A DNA stretch of 64,000 bases, taken from contig JARUPZ010000013.1 in NCBI GenBank assembly GCA_031213475.1, positions 7,649,338-7,713,337 on the forward strand, read 5' to 3'. The position numbers were made by a program, and so were the translations under genes. Below the pieces are notes generated by a model. That model was not told the origin of the DNA. It did not search any database and saw only the letters and a list, made by a program, of their open reading frames with translations. The DNA is from Nereocystis luetkeana (Eukaryota; Sar; Phaeophyceae; Laminariales; Laminariaceae). Positions 22,428-33,415 of the stretch are shown one piece after another (the stretch's first letter is position 1; each line of letters starts with the position of its first letter).

Positions 22428-25200
22428 AGTACCCTGACCTGGCTGCCTGTGCCCTATCTTGCTGGTTTACGAGATACGATACCCGCGTCCTCTGGCCTGT
22501 TGCGGTTGTACGTCTTGGGAGACTATGAAGACTTCCATCTACCTTCTCTCTGGATCACCCTCTTTGGCACTTCCTACCCGGCCGCTAGCGTAGTGGTTGC
22601 TCCGATACGCAATGAGTGGAGGCCAACTTCTCTGGAATCATCTCCAGCTTCCGCTACCACTTCGCGAAGTGCCCCGACGGCCTGCGTGTACCCCCACACT
22701 CTGACCTCAAAACCGTACTGATTCGACGACAAGGGGGCGCTTTCCGGCAAGGTCGGATATCCCGACGACAACTCCACCTCCACCATGAGAGCAACGGCAC
22801 CGCCGCCGCCTGCTCCTACCCCGGAACGCGCCCCGAAGACGCCGTCGCGTGTGCGCACGAGAACTGATCCTTGCTGAGCTTGGTCGCCTTTATGGCCGCG
22901 AAACAGAACCTCGATGCTGGTAGCCTGATGCCACTGCAGCGACCTCAACCGCCGCTCCGCCGCAAATACAGCTACATGTCCCACCTCGTCAAGAAAAACA
23001 CGGGGTGTACTACTCCGAACGAAGAGGCGAACATTTCGTCAGACCTCGCCATGAAAAAAAAGCCCAATACTAACGACAGACAAAGAACTCGGCCACTCGG
23101 GCCCCACGACAAGACCAGGCCCAGTCCTCCCAACAACGTGCCCCACGAAATAGGGCCACGAAATTATTTTTGGGGTACCGGCGGCAACATGCGACTGTAC
23201 CACCCCTTTCAAAGCGCGTTTAACAAGCGGCGACGACGTGGGCATCTTCATTTGCAAGTGTACGCGGTGAAAGTGTAACACGGCTGATAGTGTACTGGCA
23301 ATAGTACCGGCTTGATTGCCCTCCGACGCGCACCACGATACAAACTCAAGCAACGCCTGGATCTTATCCGTATTGGAGACTAACGTGTAAAATACGGAAC
23401 CTCCCTTATCAACCCCGAAAAGCGGTCCAAGACCGGAAACCTGACGTATAAGCTCGGTGAGACGACGGTGCCCCCGACTGGCGGATGAGCTGGCTGCCAA
23501 CACTCCTGAGCATAGCGCGACACCGGCTGGCCCCAAGACCTGTCGACGCCAAGCAACATCGGGCCGGGACGCGCGGAGGCTACCGTCGATCGCCTCCGGC
23601 TCCCATCGTGATATGCCGTCGGCAATGATGGTCTCCACGCCCGCGACGCGTAACACATCGAGACACCCTTTGCTGCCTACCTCAAGGTACCCTAAAATAC
23701 GCATGAATGCCCCCGATCGGGGTTCCCTACCCTCCCTACGCTTGGAGACCCAGTGCACGGCGGACGTGTTGTCTCCCCGCATCGGGATGGTGTCCCGCGC
23801 GTACCTAGCAAGTATGTGCGACTGGGTAACAAATATCCACGCTGTCACGGCCATGCCCAGCAGCTCGAGCACATTGATCGACAGATCGTTCCAACCACTA
23901 ACCTTCTCGCGCAGGCGAGCGCGAATGCCGGCCTTATATTCGACACGCCACCACACGTCGGCCCCGGGAACGGTCCCCAAAAAATAGCCCCCCATGGCGT
24001 CGCCGGAAGCGTCTGACCACAGTGTAAACGCCGGCGGCTGCATGAAACTACGGCACAGGGGGGCGGAGAGGCGACCCGCCACGGAGCCTAGCCCTCCTTC
24101 CACCAACAGACGCCGGAAGGATACATCGGCGCGGAGCTCAGGACCTAATCGATTCCGCGAGGACGACGCCAAGCGCGCGTGCGGGACGCGAAACTCCTCG
24201 CTTCTCGCACGAACAGGGGCCAAGCCTACCTGGTTGAGCATGAGCATGCGTCGAACAAAGTATTGTCCTGGCGGCACGACTTCGCACAGGTGCAGAAACC
24301 GACCGACGAGAGAGCGCAGCTCCCTCTCTGGCGTGAACGCGCGGCCCGAAGGCCACTCGCTCAGCGTGTCGCAGAGTTGCTCCAGCTTGGCTACGCGAAC
24401 GGGAATTGTCATTGCCACGGTATTAATCTCCCGCTTGATCGCGCACAACACGGCGTTCCACGGTGATATCTTCCGAGAAGACAAACAGAGGGAGGTCTCG
24501 TGAGGATCTCGCTCGAAAAACCGAAAATGGTCCGACGCCGGAGATGGGGACGCGCGTCGATAGCACCGACCGTCGGGCCACGAATGGACCCTCACCAAAT
24601 ATCCCGTCATCTACGTAATACCGTACAAAGAATTGGCTACTCGAGGCGTTCTACGATAGAGGTTCATCCTAATTTTTCTGAGACTATAACTTAAGGAGCT
24701 CTTCGTCTCACCCGAAAACTGACTTCGGCAAAAATCAGATTGCATCCCAATGCATAGCCCCATGACCCAAGCAGACAAAAACGTCATTTTTCGGAACAAG
24801 ATTGGCCTTCCGACGATTTTGGGTTAAGGAACCCCGTCATTCCAGAAACTCTTTTAGCAGAAATGTGCTACCTCTATTGTAGAACGCGTCACTCCTGCCC
24901 CCTCCCTTTCCCGACGGGGATCCGGCACTCGGGTGGAAAGGGGGTCGGGCGGTCGGTTGCTCTGGGCGGGGTGACCACGACATTCTGCGTCGCGATACGC
25001 CCCTGTTCCATCACCGCGGCGTCCTCGTATGACGTGTGACAATGAGCGTGTTCGAAAGCTGCCGAAACCATACAAAAATCCCCGACCAAGTGCTCCAGCC
25101 GAACTGCAGCCGACGGTCAGTCACGATCCACTCGCGAAAGAGCCATCTCACGGTAGGGGTGCACCAGAAGTTCCTGAGCCCCTCACAATAGGAGCTCAAT
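22428..25200 (-). pseudogene. TRE-1 pol: RT, RNase H and tyrosine recombinase, broken
   Basis: Minus-strand polyprotein of a tyrosine-recombinase retroelement (DIRS order; Ngaro/PAT by its repeats). In order: an FGWS block near 25110 and an EHAHCHT block near 25035, in different frames; a 248-bp TIR element inserted at 24643-24890; catalytic YVDD at 24606-24617; a frame change, then DGRCYRRAS and ASDHFRFF. A long open frame (24610-23039) follows with the connection region (KLEQL...RFLHLCEVVPPG), RNase H (FTLWSDASGDAMGG, INVLELLG, MRGDNTSAVHWV, ADGISRW) and the recombinase N-terminus. After another frame change (22984-22574) comes the recombinase core HSLRIG, then GRWKSS with two TAG stops nearby. 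Several frameshifts and stops make it non-functional. RT sequence upstream of 25.2 kb was not identified. Confidence 0.88.
24643..24890. mobile_element. ~250-bp TIR element, family II (copy 2), inside TRE-1 RT
   Basis: TIRs are gaggcgttctacgatagagg and the complement of cctctattgtagaacgcgtc. The interior is as in copies 1 and 3 (cccatgacccaag, attggccttccgacgattt). It splits the TRE-1 RT just upstream of the catalytic YVDD. Confidence 0.9.
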
Positions 25201-25210
25201 ATCTCACCCG
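25165..25210. mobile_element. Possible family II scrap
   Basis: cccctcacaataggagctca followed by atatctcacccg resembles the interior hairpin segment of the family II elements (cctcac..gaggagctccatacctcacccg). No TIRs are present. It may be a fragment or a coincidence. Confidence 0.25.
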
Positions 25211-26309
25211 ATACAATACTTGGAAGAAATTTGTTCGTGCCACCCGACCGGCACTTGTATGCGCTCGTCCTAAATTGAACATACGAGTATTTTCTTCATC
25301 CAAGCTGGTAGTTCCTTACTTAAGGAGCTCAACTGGTCAGAAACCTTTGGCCCAAAACGTGCAACCCCTACCGTGGGGTGACTCGGAAACCGTATCCAAG
25401 TACGGGCGCCCCTGCCCAATGTACACGAACCTGACGGAACGCCTCAGTGACATCGACTTTACTCAACACAACACGCGCGCTCGGCCCGAACCACCGGCGC
25501 AAAGTACAGAATGCGCCTTAGAATGTCTCGCAGTACGTGGCCCAGCGCCACGGGGGGGGCTCGGGGCTCGCTTCAAGTCAGTATCCGCGTTGCCGCTGTG
25601 TGCGTACTGCCATCACGAAACTGTCAGATCGTGGATGATCCGAGGTTTAGACGGGGATAAAACCACGGCCAGCGCATACAACCGAGGGCCGGGGATGGTG
25701 TGCACTTCGCTGCGCGGCAAAAGGACTGCCCTCCCAAACACTACGTCGTCAAAACGCTTCGTGGTTATAGTGTCAGAGTGTAGGGATAGCTACACTGCTA
25801 TGGTTTGAGCATGCCAAGGCCGCGCAGATGTCTGTGGCACCCTCCCCGTGGACGGGCGTGCCGTGTTCGGCGATATCCGCTAACTTCTCTACCCCAGGGA
25901 ACCCTTTCTGTCGTCCGAACCAAAAAACGAGTCCTAGCTGCTTTCACACGCGGAACGTCCAGGGCTGTCTCGATGGCCCGCATACACCCAAAGCGGATTA
26001 AACCCCGTCCGAAAATACTGTTCATACTGCTGAGACGCATGGCCCATATTCCTTGACCGAGACACACTAGTATGCGATGCGACATGTTTCACGTCGCGCA
26101 ACTACACCACACTGCGATCCGAAATACTCGGTCACACCTGGGCCCCCAACGGACGCCGACCCTGGACGTACAAGCTGTGCATCTCACGCTACTGCTTCCG
26201 TACGCCCTACGATCGGCCTCGCCCCCACTGAGGGTCGGTTCCCGTCTCCCTAATCGTCAGCTTTGGCCGCCGCCGAGCGAGTGAAGGCCCTCCCACTCGA
26301 CGCCTCACT
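25211..26309 (-). other. TRE-1 internal region, not resolved
   Basis: This region should encode the region between gag and RT and the RT N-terminus. The minus frame 26085-25798 and a plus frame at 25029-25808 show no family resemblance that I can defend. The sequence appears too decayed to read. Confidence 0.4.
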
Positions 26310-26935
26310 GCCGCTTCCCCTGTCTCTGCCGCTGCCGCTGCAGCCGCTACCGGAAGCACTGTCATTGCCGCTGCTGCTGCCGCAGCCGCTGCCGCTGTCG
26401 CTGCCGCTGTTGCTGCCGCTGCCGCTGCCGCTGTCGCTGCCGCTGCCGCTGCCGCTGCCGCTGCCGCTGTTGCCACCGCTGCCGCTGCCGCTGCCGCTGT
26501 CGCTGCCGCTGTCGCTGCCGCTGTCGCTGCCGCTGTCGCTGCCGCTGTCGCTGCCGCTGCCGCTGCCTCTGCCGCTGCCGCTGTCGCTGCCGCTGCCGCT
26601 GTCGCTGACGCTGTCGCTGTCGCTGTCGCTGCCGCTGCCGCTGCCGCTGCCGCTGCCGCTGCACCTGCCGCTGCCGCTGCCGCTGCCGCTGCCGCTGCCG
26701 CTGCCGCTGCCGCTGCCGCTGCCGCTGCCGCTGCCGCTGCCGCTGCCGCTGCCGCTGCCGCTGCCGCTGCCGCTGCCGCTGCCGCTGCCGCTGCCGCTGC
26801 CGCTGCCGCTGCCGCTGCCGCTGCCGCTGCCGCTGCCGCTGCCGCTGCCGCTGCCGCTGCCGCTGCCGCTGCCGCTGCCGCTGCCGCTGCCGCTGCCGCT
26901 GCCGCTGTCGCTGCCGCTGCCGCTGCCGCCGCCGC
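26310..26935. repeat. (CTGCCG)n hexanucleotide array
   Basis: About 620 bp of ctgccg, pure on the right (26655-26905) and interrupted on the left by ctgtcg, ctgttg and ctgctg variants. It is open in most frames (poly-LP, SG, A, RQ), none of which is evidence of a protein. It sits between the gag-like ORF and RT of TRE-1. Confidence 0.95.
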
Positions 26936-26988
26936 TTCTCCCGTTACTTGCACCGCCGCCCTCCACCCCTTGGCCCTCTTAGGCGGGG

Positions 26989-27699
26989 TTATCCGGATAC
27001 AGCGCCGATGGCTGCGAAGCCGCTATCGATCGACCCCCCGCCTGTAGCCGCCTTGCGCTTATTATCGCTGCCCGCCTTGCGAGCGGGGCCGACGTGGTTG
27101 ATCACATAGGTGTGACTGAAGCGGCACCTGCCGGTCTTCCCCCACTGCCGGCATTCACCGGTCCCGGCCCCGACCGCCATGGTGGAGGTACGGCGAAGTT
27201 GCTGGACTTCGGCGTTGATAAGGCCGCCGAGAGTGACGTAGCCGGGAAGGCGAGGCCAGCACGGCCCCGGGATGGCGGGGACGGATTCTACCTGCGGGGG
27301 GTAGGGCCAAGCGTGGCCGCAGGAGTCGGAGACACCGCGCAGGTCGAGCGTGAAGGTCTCGAGGTCTTTGGTGACCAGAGTCGCCAGCCTGGCCCGGTTC
27401 GCCGGGCGATCGACGACTGCAAAGTACTCCACAACGTGGTCGTTGGCGGTCGTAGCCCCCGCGCTGAAAGCTCGGCCGAGCGCCTCCAAGCGAGCGCGCG
27501 GCACCTGGAGGTCCGCGCCATCTTGTAGGAGCCCGCGGGACGCGATCGTAACAATCGCGTGCCCCAAGCTGATCAGGTGTTGTGCCAGTGGAAGGGTGAT
27601 GCCTGCCCTGCCCCGCGGTGTGAAGGCCAGAAGGTTGAGGTCGTCCAGCGCTTCCAACATGCCATGGACGCCGGCCGAAGCGTTGACCGTGGTCCCCAC
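26989..27699 (-). CDS. TRE-1 gag-like ORF
   Basis: 236-codon open frame at the 5' side of TRE-1. The first ATG in frame is at 27661 (MLEALDDLNL); the codon at 27699 is GTG. The C-terminal third has a short Cys/His cluster, ECRQWGKTGRCRFSHTYVINH, placed like the zinc-finger-like end of DIRS/Ngaro ORF1 (Gag-like) proteins, followed by a basic tail (KAGSDNKRKAATGG). No other domain is recognised. It is presumed to be the nucleic-acid-binding structural protein of the element, by position and the Cys/His cluster only. The upstream frame on the minus strand (to about 27790) is open in other phases, so the N-terminus is uncertain. Confidence 0.6.
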   Translation of the reverse strand: MGTTVNASAGVHGMLEALDDLNLLAFTPRGRAGITLPLAQHLISLGHAIVTIASRGLLQDGADLQVPRARLEALGRAFSAGATTANDHVVEYFAVVDRPANRARLATLVTKDLETFTLDLRGVSDSCGHAWPYPPQVESVPAIPGPCWPRLPGYVTLGGLINAEVQQLRRTSTMAVGAGTGECRQWGKTGRCRFSHTYVINHVGPARKAGSDNKRKAATGGGSIDSGFAAIGAVSG

Positions 27700-27885
27700 T
27701 TACCCCTGCACGGCTGCCCTCTGCATCGACGCCGGACCGTCGCCGCAGGTGACTTGCTATAGGCGAGTCGTGGGGTTGGATCACGATGCCACCGCGCGGT
27801 TGGTTATGATCTTATTGACCTGTCGACCCAAGGCGGTAAACGGGTTGCCGGTGCTGCAACCTCTTACAACACAGCAGTAGACCTA

Positions 27886-28114
27886 GCCTCCATTCCTATC
27901 AATCGGCAGCGAGCAGTGCCGTGCTCTGCTTGTGCACCTAACGCGAGAGGCTAGGAGGGAGGGGGTACGGGACGAGTGTTGCCGTTGTTCTCTTCTCTCT
28001 GCCTCTGTGCAACTTGAGCCATTAGTTTCCGTCCGAAGAGCCCATGGCTATAAATAATTAATTCCGTCGGTTGTGAACAAAACAGGCATCTCACGTCAAC
28101 TTAGAGGTACTATG
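27886..28114 (-). repeat. TRE-1 terminal repeat A1
   Basis: Copy of 21927-22158 (atcaatcggcagcgagcagt and taattaattccgtcggttgt are shared) at the 5' end of the element on the minus strand. Confidence 0.88.
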
Positions 28115-28190
28115 CAAATATATATATATATATATTTATACATAATACATATATAACATAATATATATATACATATATATATTTATATGC
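28113..28190. repeat. AT-rich (TA)n stretch
   Basis: About 75 bp of ta/ata repeats directly outside the A1 end of TRE-1. Confidence 0.85.
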
Positions 28191-28229
28191 GTACCCCTTC
28201 GGGACAGCCCTCACTCCCATTGTGGCAAC

Positions 28230-29165
28230 ACAGCATTACAATTCGAACAATAGGAAGGTGTATGCACAGTCAGTGCACTAGTGAAGAGTAGTAACTAGTG
28301 GTGTCGGGACGAACAGAGCTCCCGAGGCCAGGCGGGACAGAAAGACAAACTCTAGCCTTCTTTTTTGATGATATGTACTTGACTATTAACAGCTACATTT
28401 TGGTAGTCGAGGAGGACCATGATATGAGGTGGATGTTCTGTTAGTGAATTGCATGACGAAAGGAGAACGTAGGAGCCATTGCACGAAGTGGGCTCTACCA
28501 GATACCTGTTGTATGTCTATGGACTAATATGAAGGGATGGTACAGAAACTCATATACGAGTTGGTTCCAGTCAGAGACAGAAAACACTCCACCTTCAGGC
28601 CTTTAAACAATAGACACGCCAAATCAGTAGACCCTAAGCATATCCACGTGTGTGACCGCATGAACGAGGAGAACGCATCGGTGAAGTTTGTTGTGGTGTG
28701 CGAGCCGTGGTTGGCGAGGCATGGTAATTGTTCGTATTAGTTGGCAAGGCGGTCTTGTGTAAGAATTTGAGCTGTCTATCACTTACCAACCTGCATACTT
28801 ACTCACTCGCTTGACTCACTGTCTCGCTTTCTCACCCACGCACCTACTACTCAGTACTTTGACCATAAATCGCCCAAAACCTCGAGTAACTTTGGGGGGT
28901 CCCCATGAACGCCTCAATAAGCGGAAACCTCAACTCGTTATGCAAGCCGTGAGGGACTGTTACAAGAAACGCCGTCCAAACTACTAGAACAATGTATGGA
29001 CCGATTGGGAAACCTTGGGACAGCAAACGTTCTCCAGAGAGGAATCACATTGTTTGCACCCTGTGTTGTGCGAGTTGCACAAAAAAACTTGTCATGGCCG
29101 TTCGTCATGCCCAGACGTACTGGTGGCCTTTTCTAAAAAACAATAAATATTGCACACCTTGGATA
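28230..29165. repeat. Long dispersed repeat L (copy 1)
   Basis: About 0.9 kb that recurs, in the same orientation and order, at 33525-35525. Shared words include cagtcagtgcacta, gatgatatgtacttgactat, ccacgtgtgtgaccgcat, cgttatgcaagccgtgaggg and actgttacaagaaacgcc. I recognise no protein. The frame at 28537-28740 is short and not conserved in the partner. Confidence 0.75.
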
Positions 29166-29259
29166 CTGTAACAACAGTCATTAGAGTTGAAATTTAATGC
29201 TAGGCGTCAGCGAAAAACCCCGCAACATTTCGTTACTACGTAAACTACTTTCTGGATTT

Positions 29260-30660
29260 TGTGATAACATAGTGTTAGTGCGTTATGATATTGGCGGGCG
29301 ATCGCGTAACAACATTATGTTAGAGTGTTACCTTGATCCCGTACTGACCGCAGTATATGTGTTACGGTGTTAGAGTATGCAGCACGTAGCGAGTAACAAC
29401 ACTATGTTAGCGTGCTAGCAGAATTCCTTGTGGCTATCGTAACACACGTTGAAGGGACAACGTACACGGCCAATTAAACGTTAACATTATGTCACCGTGT
29501 TGACGACATCAACCCGTAGCGAGTAACGTGAGGATAGTGTGTTAGCGAGATTCTTACCTGCTACCGCAACACCCTTTAGACGGCTGACGTACACAACCAA
29601 ATAAACGAGTACCAGGTACGTAACACAATGCCAGTGTGTTAGTAAAAATCCTAGTGGCTATCGTAGGACACGCTGGAGGGATGACGTATATGGTCAATAA
29701 AACGTAAACATTATGTTACCGTGTCAGCCGCAGCAGTAGTCCGTATCGAGCGACAATATGTGAGGGTGTTAACGGAAGTCTTGCTACCGTAACATACGGC
29801 TAACGAACACCGTACACGATCGATGACACACTTGCATTATGTTAACGTGTTAGCTCGTATGCAATGTATGTAGTGAGACAAGTTACCAGATAACGTACAC
29901 CCCCAATTTAACATCAACAATATGTTACTGCCGTGTCAGCTCGTACGTGCGAGTGTGCAGATTACGTTGTGGATATATAACGTACTGGCGGGTTTCCAGG
30001 AAAACTGAGGCGTTTTTTGCGGGGATCCCTACCTAATATCCCCTTTTCTGGGCTTTAAAAATATGGAGGCGTTTTTTTACCGGGGATGCCATGCTATCTC
30101 CCCCCCCCGGAATATTTTTGTAGGTATCCTATTATACTGGGTTGTCGGCGAAATTGGATAGCACGACTACGTTATGTTACTCCCTCAAGCCGTTTTACCA
30201 TTATTATCACAGGTAGCACATCTTAGATCTCGGGAAGGTCCAAAGCGGAACGTCGTAACATTGCGCTAGATCGACTTCGGCCCCAACGGCAACTCAGTAA
30301 CACAATGTTAGACCCGGATTGATTTTTGTGGAACACGGTAACGGAATGTCACCGTCAGATATTTACTGACGGCAACACCGTAACATAACGTTAGAGAGAC
30401 CTCCGCATTTAGGCTGACATCTTGATACCTGGTATAATGTAAAACGAATGGGCCGGCTAAGACTGCTAAGTGTTACGTTATTCGAGACTAAGTTGAGGCA
30501 ATCAGATGGGGGGTCCATATATCGTAGTGTTAGTAGTGCTGGCAAACATGTTGACGTTAAGTTAAGGTGTTATGTACAACAACACTCCTCCCGAGAATGA
30601 CACTATATTAATGTGTTATCTCTAATAGTGCTGCATCGAGAGTAACATTGTTTAAGCGTG
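29260..30660. repeat. Degenerate ~130-bp satellite rich in GTAACA/TGTTA words
   Basis: Units of about 125-135 bp begin near 29395, 29525, 29625 and 29754. They share a core such as tatgttagcgtgttagc, then ctatcgtaacac, gacgtacacggccaat, aaacgtaaacattatgttac and cgtagcgagtaac. The region beyond 29950 keeps only scattered gtaaca/tgttag words. No coding potential is seen. Confidence 0.65.
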
Positions 30661-31764
30661 TTAGTAAATATACGGAAACCGCAGAAGGTCCAAATCAGAA
30701 CGGCAGTCCACCCATTCAGTACACAGAAACCCCCACAGCAGCACAGACGTGGCACATAGTTTGGCAGAGAGAACAAGGATGCGACCAGCCACTCTTTCAG
30801 CAGTTAGAAGAACCCACGCTCGTTTCGGCCGACGTGCGGGAGAGTATTGGGTTAGCACGTCCACGGCTTCCTATTGGGGAGCCGCGCAGACGGAAACGAC
30901 CTCGCAGCATGGTGCATCTATGGCACGCTGAAAAACAAAAAACTCGGAAATTTAAATATCGATCTTGACGCCCGAGAAAGAGAAGAACTGCTGTATACGC
31001 TCGCCAACATTTTTGCCCAATCATGGTGCGACGTAAGCGAGGCGTCGTGGGAGATGTAGCTCGAGCAATAATAGGAGGATATCTGGTTGCACGACCGATA
31101 GACCCCGTACACATACAACGATACTTTGGAGACTTGAGAGGGTTCGGGGCAGTCGACAAGTTGGTCATGATAGTCACGGGAGGGTTACATGTACACGCAG
31201 CAGCGACGGGCGTGGATCTAGAGCGCGCATTACAGTACGGAAACCACCCCAGTGTCAACGAACATTTGCCAGCAGCCTGAAAAAAAACAAATCGGCGAAG
31301 ATGTAAGACGACAGAAATGCTTCGTGATACAAAAATCAGCTGCGCACGAAATCCCCAATCTAAGAGTGTCCTCGTCGGCGGCCGTACTGACACACAAAGT
31401 CAGGATCATAAATTAGTTATCATTCGATGAGCAGCGTCGAGGAAAGGTGGGCTCAACGGAGATACTGACCCTGACACTGTTCCCCAATGCCTGTAGTACG
31501 CACACGCGCTGCCCAAGGTCCTTGACAAACTCGTGACACTGAGAAAGAAGTTCCCAGTAGAGAGGATACCGATGAGTAAGGCCGATGTGTCGGACGCCTT
31601 CAGGAACGTGCGGGTCGACTCCGACCAAGCTCACAACTGTTGCTACTCAGTAGGAGATCTGGTTGTGGTTGATGTTCGTTTGACCTTCGGATGGTCGGGA
31701 TCGCCGGGTTTCTGGGGCGTCATATCCGCCGCGGCCGAACACGCGCACTGCAACACCCCCCTGA

Positions 31765-32020
31765 GAGGCGTTCTACGATAGAGGTTCACCCTAATTTTTC
31801 GGAAGCTCCTCACTTGAGGAGCTCCATACTATTAGTAAGTCACCCCAAAACTGACTCCAGCAGAAATAAAATTGCATCCCGATGAACGATCCCATGGCCC
31901 AAGTATACATTGGCGTCATTTTTCGGAACAAGATTGGCATTCCGACGATTTTTGGTTAAGAAGCCCCGCCATTCAGAAAAAAAATAGCGGAAATGTGCTC
32001 CCTCTATCGTAGAACGCGTC
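31765..32020. mobile_element. ~255-bp TIR element, family II (copy 3), inside TRE-2 RT
   Basis: TIRs are gaggcgttctacgatagagg and the complement of cctctatcgtagaacgcgtc. The interior has the gctcctcacttgaggagctc hairpin. It is inserted between the EHAHCNT block and the catalytic region of TRE-2. Confidence 0.92.
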
Positions 32021-32164
32021 CTGAATTCGATCCAGCTATTAGACAAAGGAAAATAACCGAGGGCCCATGTTTAGGCGACGACAAGACTGCCTTGATGGCA
32101 TTGGCCTCCTTTGATTTGGATCGCTTACGCTTTTTGGGACCGGGGGCGGAAGGGGTATCGCCCA

Positions 32165-32320
32165 TGTTAGCCCCGAAGAATGAGCACGAACTGGGACCCC
32201 ATGATTGAAGCGTTAGGGTTAACTATCAATTCGCATACAAATGAGATGTTAGCCCCGAAGAAGAGCACGAACTGGGACCCCATGATTGAAGCGTTACGGT
32301 TAACTATCAATTCGCATACA
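32165..32320 (+). repeat. Tandem duplication within TRE-2
   Basis: A ~75-bp segment (from atgttagccccgaagaa through gaactgggaccccatgattg to actatcaattcgcataca) occurs twice in direct tandem with small differences. It duplicates the palm-to-thumb stretch that includes the NWDPMIEAL codons. Confidence 0.85.
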
Positions 32321-33415
32321 ATGAGAATCTTGTTTCCGCGAGAAAAGGCCAATGACATAAAAAGGCTACTGCTCGGCCAGTGGCCCTCGAGCAGAGAGAA
32401 GGCGGGCGTCTGCGAGGGACGTTCTCAGCATGGCGGGGAAGCTGTGGGACCTCACGTACGTACTGCGAGCGGGCAGGTATATCGTAAAGAGGCTGTTGCG
32501 ACTGACCGGATTATACCATGCAAGCGCTAGAAAAAGCCAGAAACCGCATGGTAGAGCTTCGCAGAGAGTTTCACGCGGACCTCCTCTTTTGGAAGTGGGC
32601 GATAGATCACGAGCTGTCACTACAGGGAGAGGCGCTTAGTGCGCCCTGCTACACGGCGAAAAAGACGACCCACCATATATAAGGCACTATCAGATCAGAC
32701 GCAAGCGTTGAGGCAGTGCAAGGATTCTGCTTTGAGAAGAAGGTATGTTGGAGATACGACTTGCCGACTGAGTTGACTGCAGAACTTAAAAGGAGCGCCG
32801 ATCTTCAGGAGAGCGGTACCATCACAACCAAGTTCCTAGAGTTAGTTGTTGGGAATGGTTGTGACCGCATGGGATACGCTCGAATTGGTAGGAGACAGGC
32901 CAGACGCGGCAGGTGACCCGATTTAGATGCGAGGTGATAACATGGCGGCTGTGTCATGGGTGTCTTGAAGCGGTGGGGCCACAGACAAAAGAGACTGCGT
33001 ATTCACGAAAATAATGCTGGGGCGCCTTGAACCCGCAGGCGGATGGAGCCACACTGCAAAACATATTCCAGTTGTGCAGGACACTTTTTTAGCGGACGGT
33101 TTTTCACGGTGGCCTAGGGAGATGTTGGCAGGCAAAGTCAGGGAGTTAACCCACTCCAGCGACTCGCGCGAACAATCCATTGGTCCGCGGGGTTCGGGGG
33201 GTTTTAATATTGTACCAGAGAAAGAACACCATAACAAAACACGACGACGTTTCACGGACACTCAATATGAACGCAGCGGAAGAACTTGGTTGACTCGCGC
33301 GCCCTTTATGACGCATGCCAGGTAGGAAGTCCAGCCAACTGACAAGCCCTAAATTATTAATGTAAAAAAAAAACTTGGGGACAGCACTCACCGCCGCAGT
33401 GGGGACATAACAGTC

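Larger units (their letters stand above)
21544..28114 (-). mobile_element. TRE-1: PAT/Ngaro-like tyrosine-recombinase retroelement
   Basis: On the minus strand the order is A1 (28114-27886), gag-like ORF, hexanucleotide array, RT-RNase H-recombinase, B1, A2, a 156-bp spacer and B2. This A1-ORFs-B1-A2-B2 arrangement of split direct repeats is diagnostic of PAT- and Ngaro-type elements and differs from both LTR elements and classical DIRS1, which has inverted termini. Such elements integrate through the tyrosine recombinase and make no target-site duplication; none is evident. Its 3' end points at the 5' end of the MFS gene, 490 bp away. Confidence 0.88.
30730..33260 (+). pseudogene. TRE-2: DIRS-like RT-RNase H relic
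   Basis: Plus-strand remains of a second tyrosine-recombinase-type retroelement, diverged from TRE-1. In order: a GGLHVHAAATGVDLERALQY block with YGNHPS (about 31190-31250); HKVRIIN followed by TAG and LSFD (near 31400), where the family has HK.RiInDlSf; KADVSDAFRNVRV and LTFGWSGSPGF...EHAHCNT (31570-31765); a TIR element (31765-32020); DPAI at the expected YVDD site; ASFDLDRLRFLG; WDPMIEALRLTINS; QWPSSR; the connection region (LTYVLRAGRY); RNase H (SDASVEAVQGFCFE, MRGDNMAAVSWV with an in-frame TGA, FLADGFSRW). At least three stops and several frame changes are present. No recombinase or terminal repeats were found. Confidence 0.82.

Noticed and set aside
26207-26982. Long poly-Ala, Ser-Gly, Leu-Pro and Arg-Gln frames
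   Set aside because: All are translations of the CTGCCG hexanucleotide array in different frames.
24643-32020. Family II insertions as introns of the RT genes
   Set aside because: They sit in opposite orientation relative to the coding strand in the two RT genes and have TIRs; a spliced intron would have one orientation.
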